Counted from the first letter of the stretch, positions 41,589 through 51,208 are shown. The stretch is DNA of 64,000 nucleotides from CAVZQN01 sp963837395 (GCA_963837395.1 CAWINI010000001.1:124001-188000), one strand, 5' to 3'. Made by a program: numbers and translations. The notes: generated by a model not told the origin, from the sequence alone.

Positions 41589-44500
41589 ATGAAAGATCGC
41601 AATTCAACCTCTTCAGATCAAACAACTGTTGTCCCTCGAAAGTCTCGCCCTCCTGAACAAGACTCTTCTCAGGAAATATCATTTAAAGGATGGGATCGAT
41701 ATCAGGTCAGCGATTTCCTTGGAGAAGGAGCAACATCGAAAGTTTTTAAAGCCCTCGATTCCTCCTTAAATAGAAAAGTCGCGCTCAAGTTCATCATCGA
41801 AGGAGATTCAGGAACGGAGAAGCGATTCATTCGCGAAGCAAGAGCGCAAGCTCAAATTGAACATCCTCATGTATGCAAGATTCATGAAGTCGGAACTTTT
41901 TCAGGAAAGCACTACATTGCGATGCAATTCATTGAAGGAGAAACTCTTGCCGTTGCTGCGGCAAGCATGAGCCTGGAACAGAAGGTTTTGGCGATACGGC
42001 AAGTTGCGGATGCAGTTCAAGCCGCACATCGGATTGGCATTATTCACCGCGACATTAAACCATCCAACATTATGGTGGAGAAAACGGAAACAGGATGGCA
42101 TCCTTATGTTCTTGACTTTGGTTTGGCCCGCGAAACGGCAACCGAAGGTGCAACAGTAACCGGGTTCGTATTTGGAACTCCTGCATTTATGCCTCCTGAG
42201 CAAGCGTGGGGAGATTCACAGAAGATCGACAGACGCAGCGATGTATACAGCCTGGGTGCAACCCTTTATTACATCCTGACAAGAAAAGCTCCCTATGTTG
42301 GAAGTACTATGGAAGTAATATTACAATTATCGCAGCAAGATCCTGAATCAGCCAGGAAGATCGCTCCGGAAATACCGCGAGATCTTGAAACGATCGTAAT
42401 GAAATGTATGGAGCGGAGTCCGGATCGCAGATACGATTCTGCAAAAGCACTGGCAGAAGATCTTGAACGTTATTTGAATGGCGATTCCATTCAAGCACGT
42501 CCTGTAACACTGAGTTACAGGCTGCAAAAGAAAATCCGTAAACACAAGAATGTGGCAGCAATTATAGCAATCTCCAGTTTTGTGGCAATTGTATTAGGGG
42601 GGATGGGGCTTTTTTCCTGGTGGCGTTCCGGGCAACGGGTCAAAGTAGCGCAAGAATTTGCGCAAATTGTAGAAAACATGGAATCGAGAATGCGTATTGC
42701 ACGCATGGCTCCCCTGCACAACCTGAACGAAGATAAAAAATTAGTGGACGAAAAGATAGCTGCAATCCGGCAACGCATTCAGGAAACAGGATCGATCGCG
42801 GAGGGTCCTGGTTATTATGCAATTGGCCGCGGTTACATTGAACTATCCAAATTCGAACAAGCGAAGGTCTTTTTGCAAAAAGCGTGGGATCTGGGTTATC
42901 AAACGTCTGAAAATGCATACGCTCTTGGACTCACATTCGGACAACTTTATCAACAAAAATTGGAAGCAGCGCAACGGATCGAAAATACAGCACAAAAAGA
43001 AGCGAACATTAAAGAAATTAAAAAACAATATCGTCAGCCAGCTTTAGATTATTTGCACAAAAGCGAAGGGCTCGAGCCTGCATTGAAAGAGTATGTTGCA
43101 GCATTGGTCGCGCTTTATGAAGAAAAATATTCGGAAGCTTTGCAGAAAGCCAAAAGCGCTCAACAAAAATCATGGTGGTTATTTGAAGCAGGTAAATTGG
43201 AAGCAGATGTGCGGATGACTCTCGGTTTAAAAGATGCTGATCGCGGGAGTTATGAAGCGGCTGCAAAATATTATTCAGAAGCGGGAAAAGCTTATGATAA
43301 TGCTTTGAAAATTGCGCGCAGTGAACCTTCCTTATATGAAGGCGATTGTTGGAGATGGGTTCAAACCATGATTCTGGAAGTTTCCCGCGGCGGCTCACCT
43401 AAAGAACCAATGAACCAGGGTTTGTTAGCATGCGACGATGCTTTAAAAGCAAATCCTGAAAGCAGCATTGCATATAGCAGAAAAGCACAGATGTGGTGGA
43501 GGTGGGGTGATGAGCAATTTTATCGCGGAGAATATTCGGAGGAACCGGTTAATACTGCCATAGGCTTTGCGAATGCCGCACTGCAAAAAGATCCGAAGGA
43601 TTTTTACACGTATTTTGAATTGGGCAACGCATATGAACTAAAAGCAGAAATAGAAAATGTTAACGGTAAGAACCCAAACACTTCGCACTACAGAGCAATT
43701 GATTACTTGAAAACTGCCGCAAAGATCCGGCCTGAACACTATTCTTCCTACAATAACATTGCAGTCTCATTAATGGCTCTTGCAAGATATGACATCGATC
43801 ATCATTCCGATCCCCGGACTAAGTTGAAGGAAGCGATTACGTATTCCAATAAGACTATACAACTGGCTCCTCAATGGGTTGGCGGGCACAACACTCTGGG
43901 TAACGTGTACATTATTTTTGAAGGATATGAAAGGCGGCTTGGATCTAATTACGAACCTTTGTTGAAGCAAGCAATCGCCTCATTAACAAAAGCACATCAG
44001 GCAAGCCCGAAACATCCTGCTCCGCTATTAAACCTGGCAACGGCATACGCAGACTATTCAGCATATCAATTGAATCACGGGTTCAATCCGGAGGATTCCG
44101 TTCACCACGCAATTGAAAAAGCGGAAAAGAGCCTGGAACTTGGAGGCGAATCTTATGCAATATGTTATGCAGTCATGGGCTCAGCCTTACTGAATCAAGC
44201 AAAATTTAAAATTCTTCAAGGAATCAATCCTGAAGAGCTATTGCAGAAGCCGATTCAATATTCATCAAAAACACTTCAATCAGGATCGAACGAAGATACA
44301 CTCGCATACAGCACTTTGATAGATACGTATCATACATACGCTGAATACAGGATCGCCAAAAAGATGGATCCATCTGCAATGTTAAATAAAGCGCGAAGCC
44401 TGCAGCAAAAGGCAGCACAGTTTCCTGATTCATATTTTCGACTTTGGGAATCATTGATTGAAATTCTTGAAGCACGATGGCAATCTCAAACAGGTCAGGC

Positions 44501-44867
44501 TCCAATCAGTTCTTTGATGAAAGCGGGAGGTGTTGCAAAGAGTTTATTGAAAGAAGATCCAAATAATGCAGACGCGTATGCTGCTCTCGCTGAAATTTCT
44601 GAGGTTCAAGCCGAGTGGTTACATCGCCAAAACAAATCAGTAGATGATGTAGTGAAAAATGGTTTGATTAATGCCAGCAAAGCCCTTGAGTTAAATCCAG
44701 CGCTTGCCGAAACTCAGGCAGTTGCAGGAAAACTTCACTGGCTTAATTCTAAAAGCCAGGAAGATTCAAAGGCGCTGGCGATTGAGTCATTACAAAAAGC
44801 AATTCGAATCAACAAGAATCTCGAAGCAAAGTATATTCCATTGATCAATGAAATTCAGAAGCACTAG
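41589..44867 (+). CDS. Ser/Thr protein kinase with TM and long TPR domain
   Basis: The 1092-residue protein has a kinase domain at about 37-300: LGEGATSKVFKA, Lys in VALKFIIE, HRDIKPSNIM, DFGLARE and AFMPPEQAWG. One membrane helix follows (NVAAIIAISSFVAIVLGGMGLFSWW, about 320-345). The remaining 700 residues are TPR and helical repeats (YAIGRGYIELSKFEQAKVFLQKAW, AKYYSEAGKAYDNALKIARSEP, NASKALELNPALAETQAVAGKLHW). Orientation puts the TPRs outside the cytoplasm. The FHA/AAA+ gene starts 29 bases downstream, so the pair is probably one operon: kinase and phosphothreonine reader. Confidence 0.92.
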   Translation: MKDRNSTSSDQTTVVPRKSRPPEQDSSQEISFKGWDRYQVSDFLGEGATSKVFKALDSSLNRKVALKFIIEGDSGTEKRFIREARAQAQIEHPHVCKIHEVGTFSGKHYIAMQFIEGETLAVAAASMSLEQKVLAIRQVADAVQAAHRIGIIHRDIKPSNIMVEKTETGWHPYVLDFGLARETATEGATVTGFVFGTPAFMPPEQAWGDSQKIDRRSDVYSLGATLYYILTRKAPYVGSTMEVILQLSQQDPESARKIAPEIPRDLETIVMKCMERSPDRRYDSAKALAEDLERYLNGDSIQARPVTLSYRLQKKIRKHKNVAAIIAISSFVAIVLGGMGLFSWWRSGQRVKVAQEFAQIVENMESRMRIARMAPLHNLNEDKKLVDEKIAAIRQRIQETGSIAEGPGYYAIGRGYIELSKFEQAKVFLQKAWDLGYQTSENAYALGLTFGQLYQQKLEAAQRIENTAQKEANIKEIKKQYRQPALDYLHKSEGLEPALKEYVAALVALYEEKYSEALQKAKSAQQKSWWLFEAGKLEADVRMTLGLKDADRGSYEAAAKYYSEAGKAYDNALKIARSEPSLYEGDCWRWVQTMILEVSRGGSPKEPMNQGLLACDDALKANPESSIAYSRKAQMWWRWGDEQFYRGEYSEEPVNTAIGFANAALQKDPKDFYTYFELGNAYELKAEIENVNGKNPNTSHYRAIDYLKTAAKIRPEHYSSYNNIAVSLMALARYDIDHHSDPRTKLKEAITYSNKTIQLAPQWVGGHNTLGNVYIIFEGYERRLGSNYEPLLKQAIASLTKAHQASPKHPAPLLNLATAYADYSAYQLNHGFNPEDSVHHAIEKAEKSLELGGESYAICYAVMGSALLNQAKFKILQGINPEELLQKPIQYSSKTLQSGSNEDTLAYSTLIDTYHTYAEYRIAKKMDPSAMLNKARSLQQKAAQFPDSYFRLWESLIEILEARWQSQTGQAPISSLMKAGGVAKSLLKEDPNNADAYAALAEISEVQAEWLHRQNKSVDDVVKNGLINASKALELNPALAETQAVAGKLHWLNSKSQEDSKALAIESLQKAIRINKNLEAKYIPLINEIQKH

Positions 44868-44896
44868 TTCTTCCGTGTTACCATAAAAGTCCAGGG

Positions 44897-46291
44897 GTGG
44901 GCATACTATTGATTCAACTCGTAGCACTTTGTAATGAACGAAGAATCCATTTCTCTTTGCCCGATGATGGCACCGAAATCACGGCGGGCTCATTGCCCGA
45001 AAATATCGTTTATCTTCCTTACAAAGGAATTTCACGTCGTCATTTTTCATTGGCGAAAGAAAATGGCAAATGGATCTTACACGATCTTGGAAGCACCAAT
45101 GGAACTTTGTTGAATGGGAAGTTGATCGATTCCGATATTGTAAAACCTGGGGATGTAATTGAAGCGGGCGCAATTACTATTCACGTTGAGCGTGCCACAC
45201 AAGAAGTTGAAACGCTCGGTTTTTTAGATAACAAATCAAAAATTGAATCATTTGAAACAGACAGACTTGGTCAAGTCGACGTACGAGCTGAAGAAATTCC
45301 TTTTTCATTTCCAAAACTGAAATTGCCTTCGGAAATGATTTTAGGCAAATCGCAATCAATGATGGAAATCTATAAAAAACTGCATTCCATTGCGGACAGC
45401 GATCTGAACATCTTATTTGTTGGTGAAACCGGCACAGGCAAAGATTTCCTTTCGCGGATGGTTCATCTTTCTAGCAAAAAAGCGAGTGGTCCGTTCATTG
45501 CAGTAAATTGTGCAGCTTTGCCGTCTGAACTTTTTGAGGCCGAGTTGTTTGGAATTGGTGACCGAGTTGCAACCAATGTCAGTCAGCGAAAAGGTAAAAT
45601 TGTTGCTGCTGAAGGTGGCACTCTATTTCTTGATGAGCTGGGATCATTTCCAATTGGACTGCAAGCAAAGATTTTAAGAGCCATAGAAGAAAAAATAATT
45701 ACGCCGGTTGGAGAAAACAAACAGTTGCCTGTTAATTTTAGAGTGGTTAGCGCAACGAATGAAGATCCGCAGGAGTTGATCCGCACGGGCAAACTCCGGG
45801 AGGATCTTTATCACAGGCTTGCTACAGCTGAAATTCATGTTCCATCCTTGCGTGAACGGAAGGAAGATCTGGAAATTCTAATTCCGGCATTGCTTCATCA
45901 AATTTCTGCAAAAGAAGACAAGAAACTATCCGGAATTACCAAACGTTTGCTGGTTATGTTGATTCATTATTCCTATCCGGGGAACCTTCGCGAATTGATG
46001 AATATTCTAAAAGCAATGGTGGCATTATCTCATCCGGGAGAAGTCCTCGATATCCATCTTGTTCCTGAAAAATTGTTATCGCCAGGCTCTGAAGACAACA
46101 TCAATGAAGGCCATTTTGATAATGTTGATCTTAAAACAAGCGTTGATGAATTTACGAAAAAATTGATTGTTCGAGCACTTAAAAAGAACCATGGGAATAT
46201 TCCGAAAGCTGCAGCCCAGCTGAAAATCACAGCTTTTGGATTGCGAAAAGCAATGAAACGTTTGGGTATCACCGATAATCCTGGTTCATAA
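44897..46291 (+). CDS. FHA - AAA+ (sigma-54-activator-like) - Fis-type HTH regulator
   Basis: The 464-residue protein starts at GTG 44897, or at TTG 44909. The FHA domain (about 15-100) has the phosphothreonine signature KGISRRHFSLAKENGKWILHDLGSTNGTLLNG. The AAA+ domain (about 145-380) has Walker A FVGETGTGKDFLSR, Walker B GGTLFLDELGSF, sensor VVSATNEDPQELI and the arginine-finger LREDLYHRLA. The loop that carries GAFTGA in true sigma-54 activators instead reads ELFGIGDRVATNVSQRKGKI, so contact with sigma-54 is doubtful. A Fis-like HTH closes the protein (HGNIPKAAAQLKITAFGLRKAMKRLGI). It would read phosphorylated partners, plausibly the kinase encoded just upstream. Confidence 0.9.
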   Translation: MGILLIQLVALCNERRIHFSLPDDGTEITAGSLPENIVYLPYKGISRRHFSLAKENGKWILHDLGSTNGTLLNGKLIDSDIVKPGDVIEAGAITIHVERATQEVETLGFLDNKSKIESFETDRLGQVDVRAEEIPFSFPKLKLPSEMILGKSQSMMEIYKKLHSIADSDLNILFVGETGTGKDFLSRMVHLSSKKASGPFIAVNCAALPSELFEAELFGIGDRVATNVSQRKGKIVAAEGGTLFLDELGSFPIGLQAKILRAIEEKIITPVGENKQLPVNFRVVSATNEDPQELIRTGKLREDLYHRLATAEIHVPSLRERKEDLEILIPALLHQISAKEDKKLSGITKRLLVMLIHYSYPGNLRELMNILKAMVALSHPGEVLDIHLVPEKLLSPGSEDNINEGHFDNVDLKTSVDEFTKKLIVRALKKNHGNIPKAAAQLKITAFGLRKAMKRLGITDNPGS

Positions 46292-46302
46292 CTGCCTTAA
46301 TC

Positions 46303-46746
46303 ATGAAATATTCACTCGCCCTGCTTTTCCTTATTTCATCGACCATCGTGTTTGCATTTGAACCTCCGTCCGCTCCGAATTATGGGATTGAGATGAAAAA
46401 AGCGTGGATTCCGATGCCTGATGGAATTCGATTAGCAGCCAATCTATATATGCCTACCGGTGGAAGTTCCGGTGAAAAATTTCCGGTGTTGTTGGAATAT
46501 TTGCCTTATCGCAAAACAGAATATCAAGGCTATGACTATCCGCATTATTCCTACTACGTTCAAAGAGGATACATTGTGGCGAAAGTAGATATCCGCGGGA
46601 CAGGCAACAGCGAAGGTCGTTTGATTGCGTACGAATACACGGATCAGGAACAAGAAGACGGTGAAGTTGTTATTGATTGGCTTTCGAAACAAGAATCGGC
46701 TCACTGGAAAAGTTGGAATGTTTGGAATTTCGTGGGGCGGATTTAA
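46303..46746 (+). CDS. CocE/NonD hydrolase, N-terminal fragment (frameshift)
   Basis: A signal peptide (MKYSLALLFLISSTIVFA) leads into the X-Pro dipeptidyl-peptidase (S15) type alpha/beta-hydrolase start: KAWIPMPDGIRLAANLYMP, FPVLLEYLPYRKTEY and YIVAKVDIRGTGNSEGRLI. The frame departs at ESAHWKSWN; the expected STGKVGMFGISWGG is in the next frame. One base is missing or extra near 46700, by TGGAAAAG. The gene continues in the fragment to 48364. Confidence 0.8.
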   Translation: MKYSLALLFLISSTIVFAFEPPSAPNYGIEMKKAWIPMPDGIRLAANLYMPTGGSSGEKFPVLLEYLPYRKTEYQGYDYPHYSYYVQRGYIVAKVDIRGTGNSEGRLIAYEYTDQEQEDGEVVIDWLSKQESAHWKSWNVWNFVGRI

Positions 46747-48364
46747 TTCCATTCATATGGCGATGCGCAATCCTCCTGCACTGAAAGCGATTATTACGGT
46801 CGATTCAACAGATGATTTGTATCAAGATGATGTGCATTTCATGGATGGAATTTTGCATCTCGATGGTTGGGAGTTCAGTCAGGATCTTGATAATTCGCGT
46901 CCGGGTGCTCCGGATTACAAAATCGATGATGAAAATTTTCGCAATCGCTTTGATACACAACCATGGATGATGACTTACAAACGTCAACAACGGGATGGTC
47001 CGTTTTGGGATCGCACAGCATTGAAGACGCGTTACGATTCAATTCGTGTTCCAACGTTCATGATTGGTGGTTGGTACGATGGTTATCGTGACGCCATTCC
47101 GCGAATGCTGCAGCATTTGAAAGCGCCAGTGAAGGCAATCATCGGACCGTGGTCGCATACGCTTCCACACGATGCGTATACAAAACCTCAAATCGAATGG
47201 AGGAACGAAGCAGTTCGTTGGTTCGATTACTGGTTGCGCGGCAAAGATACTGGAATTATGAATGAACCAAAATTTGCAGTATATGTCAGACACTATCATC
47301 CACCCGGACCTCGATTGGAAGATGTACCTGGTGAATGGGTCTGGGAAGATGGCTGGCCGATTGAGCGGATTCACGATCAAGTCTTTTATCCGCAGCCTGA
47401 CAAAACGTTATCGAAGTCTGTCCCAACCAATGATGAAACACATCAGCTGCGCAATATTCCAAGCAATGGAATCGAATCAGGAGGTCCGGTTTTGTGGTGG
47501 GGAGATGTGGCTCCGGATCAACGTCCGACTGATGCGTTCAGTCTGGTTTATGACACAACAATCCTAAAAGAAGATGTCGAAATTTTAGGGTTGCCGAAAG
47601 CGTTGTTAAAAGTTTCGGCTGATGCTCCACATGCAAATTGGTTTGTGCTGATTTCCGATGTTGCACCCGATGGCGCAGTCACTCAAGTGGCTGGTGCAGG
47701 ATTCAATGGTACTCATCGCGAATCTGACAGAGAGCCGAAGGCGATGAAACCAGGCGAAGTATTTCCGCTGGAAATTGAATTGCATTTTACATCCTGGGTT
47801 TTTCCAAAAGGACACCGGATCCGATTGACGATCAATAACTCACAGTGGCCGATGTTCTGGCCAAGTCCATACCCGGTTACAACCTCACTATATATAGGAA
47901 GGGATTCCAAGGTTTTGCTTCCGATCGTGCCGTCAACACCGCGCAAGAAACCGGAGTTTTTGAAGCCTGTAGAAGATCCCCAGCTTGCCGGCTTTGGTGT
48001 GCTCGATCCGTCGAATCCCTCCGGCTATAACGAAATCTCCAAAATTGAACGTGATATTGCGAAAAAAAGTACGAAGGTTACAGCGATTAATTCAATCGGA
48101 AGCAAATATCCATGGGGGACTGAAAAACAGGAAGATGTCTTTACGCATGAAACATTTGATGATCATCCGGAAAATACATCGATGATTGGAAACTATGAAT
48201 TCACAGTAGAGTTGAAAGACCGAATCCTAATCTGGGAAGCGGACGGAATTTTTCGAAGTGATCTTAAAAATTTCTATTACACTTACACGCGAAAGCTATT
48301 TGAGAACGGGAAATTAATCCGCGAAAAAACCTGGAACGACACAATCCCCCGCGATTTTCAGTGA
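46625..48364 (+). CDS. CocE/NonD hydrolase, main fragment (frameshift)
   Basis: Authentic sequence begins at about 46700 with GKVGMFGISWGGFNSIHMA, which holds the nucleophile Ser in GISWGG. The Asp is likely in TFMIGGWYDGYRDA and the His in IGPWSHTLPHDAY. The C-terminal jelly-roll domain of CocE/S15 proteins follows (about residue 280 on: WWGDVAPDQRPTDAFSLVYDTT, WVFPKGHRIRLTINNSQWPMFWPSP). The last 120 residues extend beyond the usual C terminus with an added beta domain (YEFTVELKDRILIWEADG). The joined protein of about 690 residues is a secreted hydrolase of acyl or peptide substrates. An intrinsic terminator overlaps its end. Confidence 0.85.
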   Translation: MRTNTRIRNKKTVKLLLIGFRNKNRLTGKVGMFGISWGGFNSIHMAMRNPPALKAIITVDSTDDLYQDDVHFMDGILHLDGWEFSQDLDNSRPGAPDYKIDDENFRNRFDTQPWMMTYKRQQRDGPFWDRTALKTRYDSIRVPTFMIGGWYDGYRDAIPRMLQHLKAPVKAIIGPWSHTLPHDAYTKPQIEWRNEAVRWFDYWLRGKDTGIMNEPKFAVYVRHYHPPGPRLEDVPGEWVWEDGWPIERIHDQVFYPQPDKTLSKSVPTNDETHQLRNIPSNGIESGGPVLWWGDVAPDQRPTDAFSLVYDTTILKEDVEILGLPKALLKVSADAPHANWFVLISDVAPDGAVTQVAGAGFNGTHRESDREPKAMKPGEVFPLEIELHFTSWVFPKGHRIRLTINNSQWPMFWPSPYPVTTSLYIGRDSKVLLPIVPSTPRKKPEFLKPVEDPQLAGFGVLDPSNPSGYNEISKIERDIAKKSTKVTAINSIGSKYPWGTEKQEDVFTHETFDDHPENTSMIGNYEFTVELKDRILIWEADGIFRSDLKNFYYTYTRKLFENGKLIREKTWNDTIPRDFQ

Positions 48365-48404
48365 TAGCCGTAATGCTAATTGAAAAAACCATTGGCTATT
48401 TTTT
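48365..48404 (+). terminator. Intrinsic terminator of the CocE-like gene
   Basis: TAGCC (48365-48369) with AATG (48372-48375) pairs with CATT (48390-48393) and GGCTA (48394-48398), followed by six T. The stem begins at the stop codon of the hydrolase. It overlaps the stop codon of the convergent kinase gene, whose transcript on the other strand would carry an A-run instead. Confidence 0.6.
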
Positions 48405-49436
48405 GTCAGCCGGTGGTTTCCAGTTCACGATGACATAAAGATTCGAAGGAGTTGGCGGAACAACAATTGTGTTGATCAAGAACCGTGAACCGTCATTGGA
48501 GACATCGTATTGAGCGGCACCACCCCATGCACCCATTGGAATAGGAAATGTTCTTGTTTTAAATAAGCTAACAGCCGATGTAACTTCAAAAGAAGATTTT
48601 GCGTCAATACTAACTGACATGAGCGTTCCATCCGCTGTCAAATAAAACAGTTCTTTTCCGTCACTGCGCCATCTTGGTTCGCTGCCACCATCAGAAGAGA
48701 TTTGCCATTTCCCATCACCGCTGGGAAAGGGTCTAACATAAACTTCACTGCGGCCCGATTCTCCGCTTGTATACGCAACCCAGTGTCCATCAGGAGAAAA
48801 TTGTGCCTGGCCATCATCAGTTGAAGAAGTTACGAAGGGAATCGGTTTTGGGTTGTTTCCAGAAAGTGGAATAGCGGCAATATCCAATTGATTACCATTG
48901 TACTGAACAAGAATAAACTTGCCATCCGGTGACCAATCAATGGGATGTTCATTTCCGACACCTGAATAAACCAGTTGATCCTGGCCTGCTCCGGAGGCAG
49001 CTTTTTTGAAAACTTCGGCTCGATCACTCTCCCGATGGGAACCAAATGCCAGAAAAACGCCGTCCGGTGACCACGTTGGATTTTCATCGCTGACATTTGG
49101 ATTGACTGTAACTCTGCTGCGAACGCCTCGCGAAAGATCTATGTTCCACAGATTGATAGATGATTCTCCTGTTGCGCTTCGGAAATCGGAGCCTGCAACA
49201 CTACCAACTGCCGCATGCGTTCCGTCCGGTGAGAGCGTTACACTTACATCAGACTCTAACGACCCCACCGTTGCGAGTTGTTTCCCTTGACGATCAAACC
49301 ATGCAAGCTGCGTTTTTGCCCAGACATCTCCACCACGATAAAGAATCGTACCATCCGGAGATGCAGTAAATGGCGCATTACTAACCGCTGCATTAGGTGA
49401 GATTCCATCAGTTACCAGGATCGGATCGCCTAACAT
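48396..49436 (-). CDS. Ser/Thr kinase-TolB protein, C-terminal propeller fragment
   Basis: The frame holds the last blades of a PD40/TolB propeller: TASPDGTILYRGGD, LSPDGTHAAVGSVAG, WSPDGVFLAFGSHRES, WSPDGKFILVQYNG and FSPDGHWVAYTSGESGRSEVYVR. It is the third piece of one kinase gene split by two frameshifts. The preceding piece ends in FLRGTSLCAKIT; the pattern FAQKLQIDPPKMLGDPILVTDG in this frame shows that the gene is continuous if one T is added near 49465-49471. Confidence 0.82.
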   Translation of the reverse strand: MLGDPILVTDGISPNAAVSNAPFTASPDGTILYRGGDVWAKTQLAWFDRQGKQLATVGSLESDVSVTLSPDGTHAAVGSVAGSDFRSATGESSINLWNIDLSRGVRSRVTVNPNVSDENPTWSPDGVFLAFGSHRESDRAEVFKKAASGAGQDQLVYSGVGNEHPIDWSPDGKFILVQYNGNQLDIAAIPLSGNNPKPIPFVTSSTDDGQAQFSPDGHWVAYTSGESGRSEVYVRPFPSGDGKWQISSDGGSEPRWRSDGKELFYLTADGTLMSVSIDAKSSFEVTSAVSLFKTRTFPIPMGAWGGAAQYDVSNDGSRFLINTIVVPPTPSNLYVIVNWKPPADKK

Positions 49437-50907
49437 TTTGGGTGGATCGATTTGTAATTTTTGCGCAAAGCGAAGTGCCGCGAAGAAACAATAAATATCC
49501 TGGATCGATGTAATTTACTTTGTAACGTGTATTCAATAAGCGAATTTTTTCTTTTGAACCTATAGCACTTATAAAAAGATTGCGATCTTCAGTTTTATTG
49601 CTATCGACTGAGAATACAAAATGCTTACCATCTGGGAGGACAGCCGGATAGGAATGAATTCTTTCTCCATGCTGGGTATCAAGTGTTGTGAACGGCTCCG
49701 GTTTCCCGCCATTTTCTGAAACACGCATTAAACCTGAGCCATCTTGACCATAAATAATTGTTCCATCTTGAAGCCAGGTACCACCATAGAATGTTTTTGG
49801 AACTTCGCACAGCACCTGCACCATACCACCGTTCAAGTTGACTGTCTTTAACAATCCATCGGCCGTAAAGGCAATTTTGTGATCATCCGGAGACCAGAAC
49901 GGTATTTCTGCGTTTTCAGTTCCAGGGATGACGCGCGCTGTCAGTGAATTGAGCGCTCTTTCATAGATCGAAATTCTTCCTATCGGATCGCGTCCGAGAA
50001 AAATAAGTTGTTTACCATCATTGGAAACTGCAAAATCTGGAACACCAGCAAGGAAACCGCCCAACACTAAATCATTAGAACTGGGGATCGAGAAACGTAT
50101 TTCCGCACTTTCGGATTTTGGTTTTTCCTTATTCCGCACATTCATCCAGGCGAAGCCGGCGATCATTATCATTGCAAGTGCTGCTGCAACAATCCATCCC
50201 AGAGTTGCGGATTTGTTCCGAGGTTTAACATTCGTTGCAGGCATCACAGAGGTTACTTGTGACCCGCTGCTTTCAGCCATCCAGCGTAATTCATTGCTGA
50301 TGTCATGTGCGTTTTGCCAGCGATCTTCAGGATCTTTTGCAAGGCATGTTTTGATCAAACGATCCAAAATCGGAGGGCTCAGCGGTTGAAATTGTGTGAT
50401 CGGTTTTGGTTCTTCTTTTATGATTGCTGCAATTAAACTTGCTTGACTGTTCCCTTCGAACGCTTTTTTCCCTGTAGCCATTTCATACATTACAGCGCCA
50501 AAAGCAAAAATATCGGTTCGGGCGTCACTATCTTTTGCTTCCAATTGTTCCGGCGCCATATATTGAATTGTTCCAAGGATGGTTCCTTCTTTGGTCAGTT
50601 CTTTCTGTGCAGTAGCAAGTTGTGATACATCTGATTCCGGTTTTTGATCCGCCATTTTCGCAAGACCAAAGTCCAGGACCTTCACGCCGGATTTGGTGAT
50701 GATGATATTGCCCGGTTTCAGATCGCGATGAATGATTCCTTTTTTGTGAGCCTTGTCCAGCGCATCTGCAATTTGAATCGAATAGCGCAGTAAATCGGCA
50801 ATCGAAAGCGGGCCTTTTGCAAACGTGAGGATAGTGTTTCGCCTTCGATATATTCCATCACCAAATACTCGGTTCCATTTTGTTGACCGATATCGTGAAG
50901 TGTACAA
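49408..50907 (-). CDS. Ser/Thr kinase-TolB protein, central fragment
   Basis: Authentic sequence starts near 50820 with AKGPLSIADLLRYSIQIADALDKAHKKG and includes the catalytic IIHRDLKPGNIII, DFGLAK and QYMAPEQLEAK. The kinase ends at about WQNAHDISNELRWMA. One membrane helix follows (LGWIVAAALAMIMIAGFAWM), and the first propeller blades (VSNDGKQLIFLGRD, WSPDDHKIAFTADG). The 28 codons before AKGPL are read out of frame. A single base lost near 50820 separates this from the N-terminal piece. Confidence 0.83.
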   Translation of the reverse strand: MYTSRYRSTKWNRVFGDGIYRRRNTILTFAKGPLSIADLLRYSIQIADALDKAHKKGIIHRDLKPGNIIITKSGVKVLDFGLAKMADQKPESDVSQLATAQKELTKEGTILGTIQYMAPEQLEAKDSDARTDIFAFGAVMYEMATGKKAFEGNSQASLIAAIIKEEPKPITQFQPLSPPILDRLIKTCLAKDPEDRWQNAHDISNELRWMAESSGSQVTSVMPATNVKPRNKSATLGWIVAAALAMIMIAGFAWMNVRNKEKPKSESAEIRFSIPSSNDLVLGGFLAGVPDFAVSNDGKQLIFLGRDPIGRISIYERALNSLTARVIPGTENAEIPFWSPDDHKIAFTADGLLKTVNLNGGMVQVLCEVPKTFYGGTWLQDGTIIYGQDGSGLMRVSENGGKPEPFTTLDTQHGERIHSYPAVLPDGKHFVFSVDSNKTEDRNLFISAIGSKEKIRLLNTRYKVNYIDPGYLLFLRGTSLCAKITNRSTQNVRRSDPGN

Positions 50908-51122
50908 ATGTTTGGATGATTCAAAATCGAAACGGCTTTCGCTTCCCTTTCGAATCTCTGGCGAAAATCAGGATTGGACGAAAGATGGACTGGCAAAATT
51001 TTGATGGCAACAATGCGGTCGAGTCGGGTATCTTTTGCGCGGTAAACCTCCCCCATTCCGCCTGCCCCTAACGGCTCCAGGATCTCGTACGGGCCTAGCT
51101 TTTCTCCAGCTTCCATCGTCAT
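50718..51122 (-). CDS. Ser/Thr kinase-TolB protein, N-terminal fragment
   Basis: The product begins with MEAGEKLGPYEILEPLGAGGMGEVYRA and contains the Lys of VAIKILPVH, then HPNICTLHDIGQQNGTEYLVMEYIEGETLSSRL. The family sequence stops there and the rest of the frame is shifted. The joined gene (48396-51122) would encode about 900 residues with the same architecture as the kinase at 22856-25498: kinase, membrane helix, TolB propeller. It is divergent from the S9 peptidase gene. Confidence 0.82.
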   Translation of the reverse strand: MTMEAGEKLGPYEILEPLGAGGMGEVYRAKDTRLDRIVAIKILPVHLSSNPDFRQRFEREAKAVSILNHPNICTLHDIGQQNGTEYLVMEYIEGETLSSRLQKARFRLPIYCAIRFKLQMRWTRLTKKESFIAI

Positions 51123-51208
51123 TTTTTGCGAAAGTACTGTATCACAAAACTGTTTCCTCAGCTTGAAACGATCGAATTGTCACCATAGAATGTCGGCGGA
51201 GGATGCCT

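Noticed and set aside
41494..41682. A 62-codon minus-strand frame over the kinase start
   Set aside because: It is antisense to the N-terminal coding region of the kinase and has no ribosome site.
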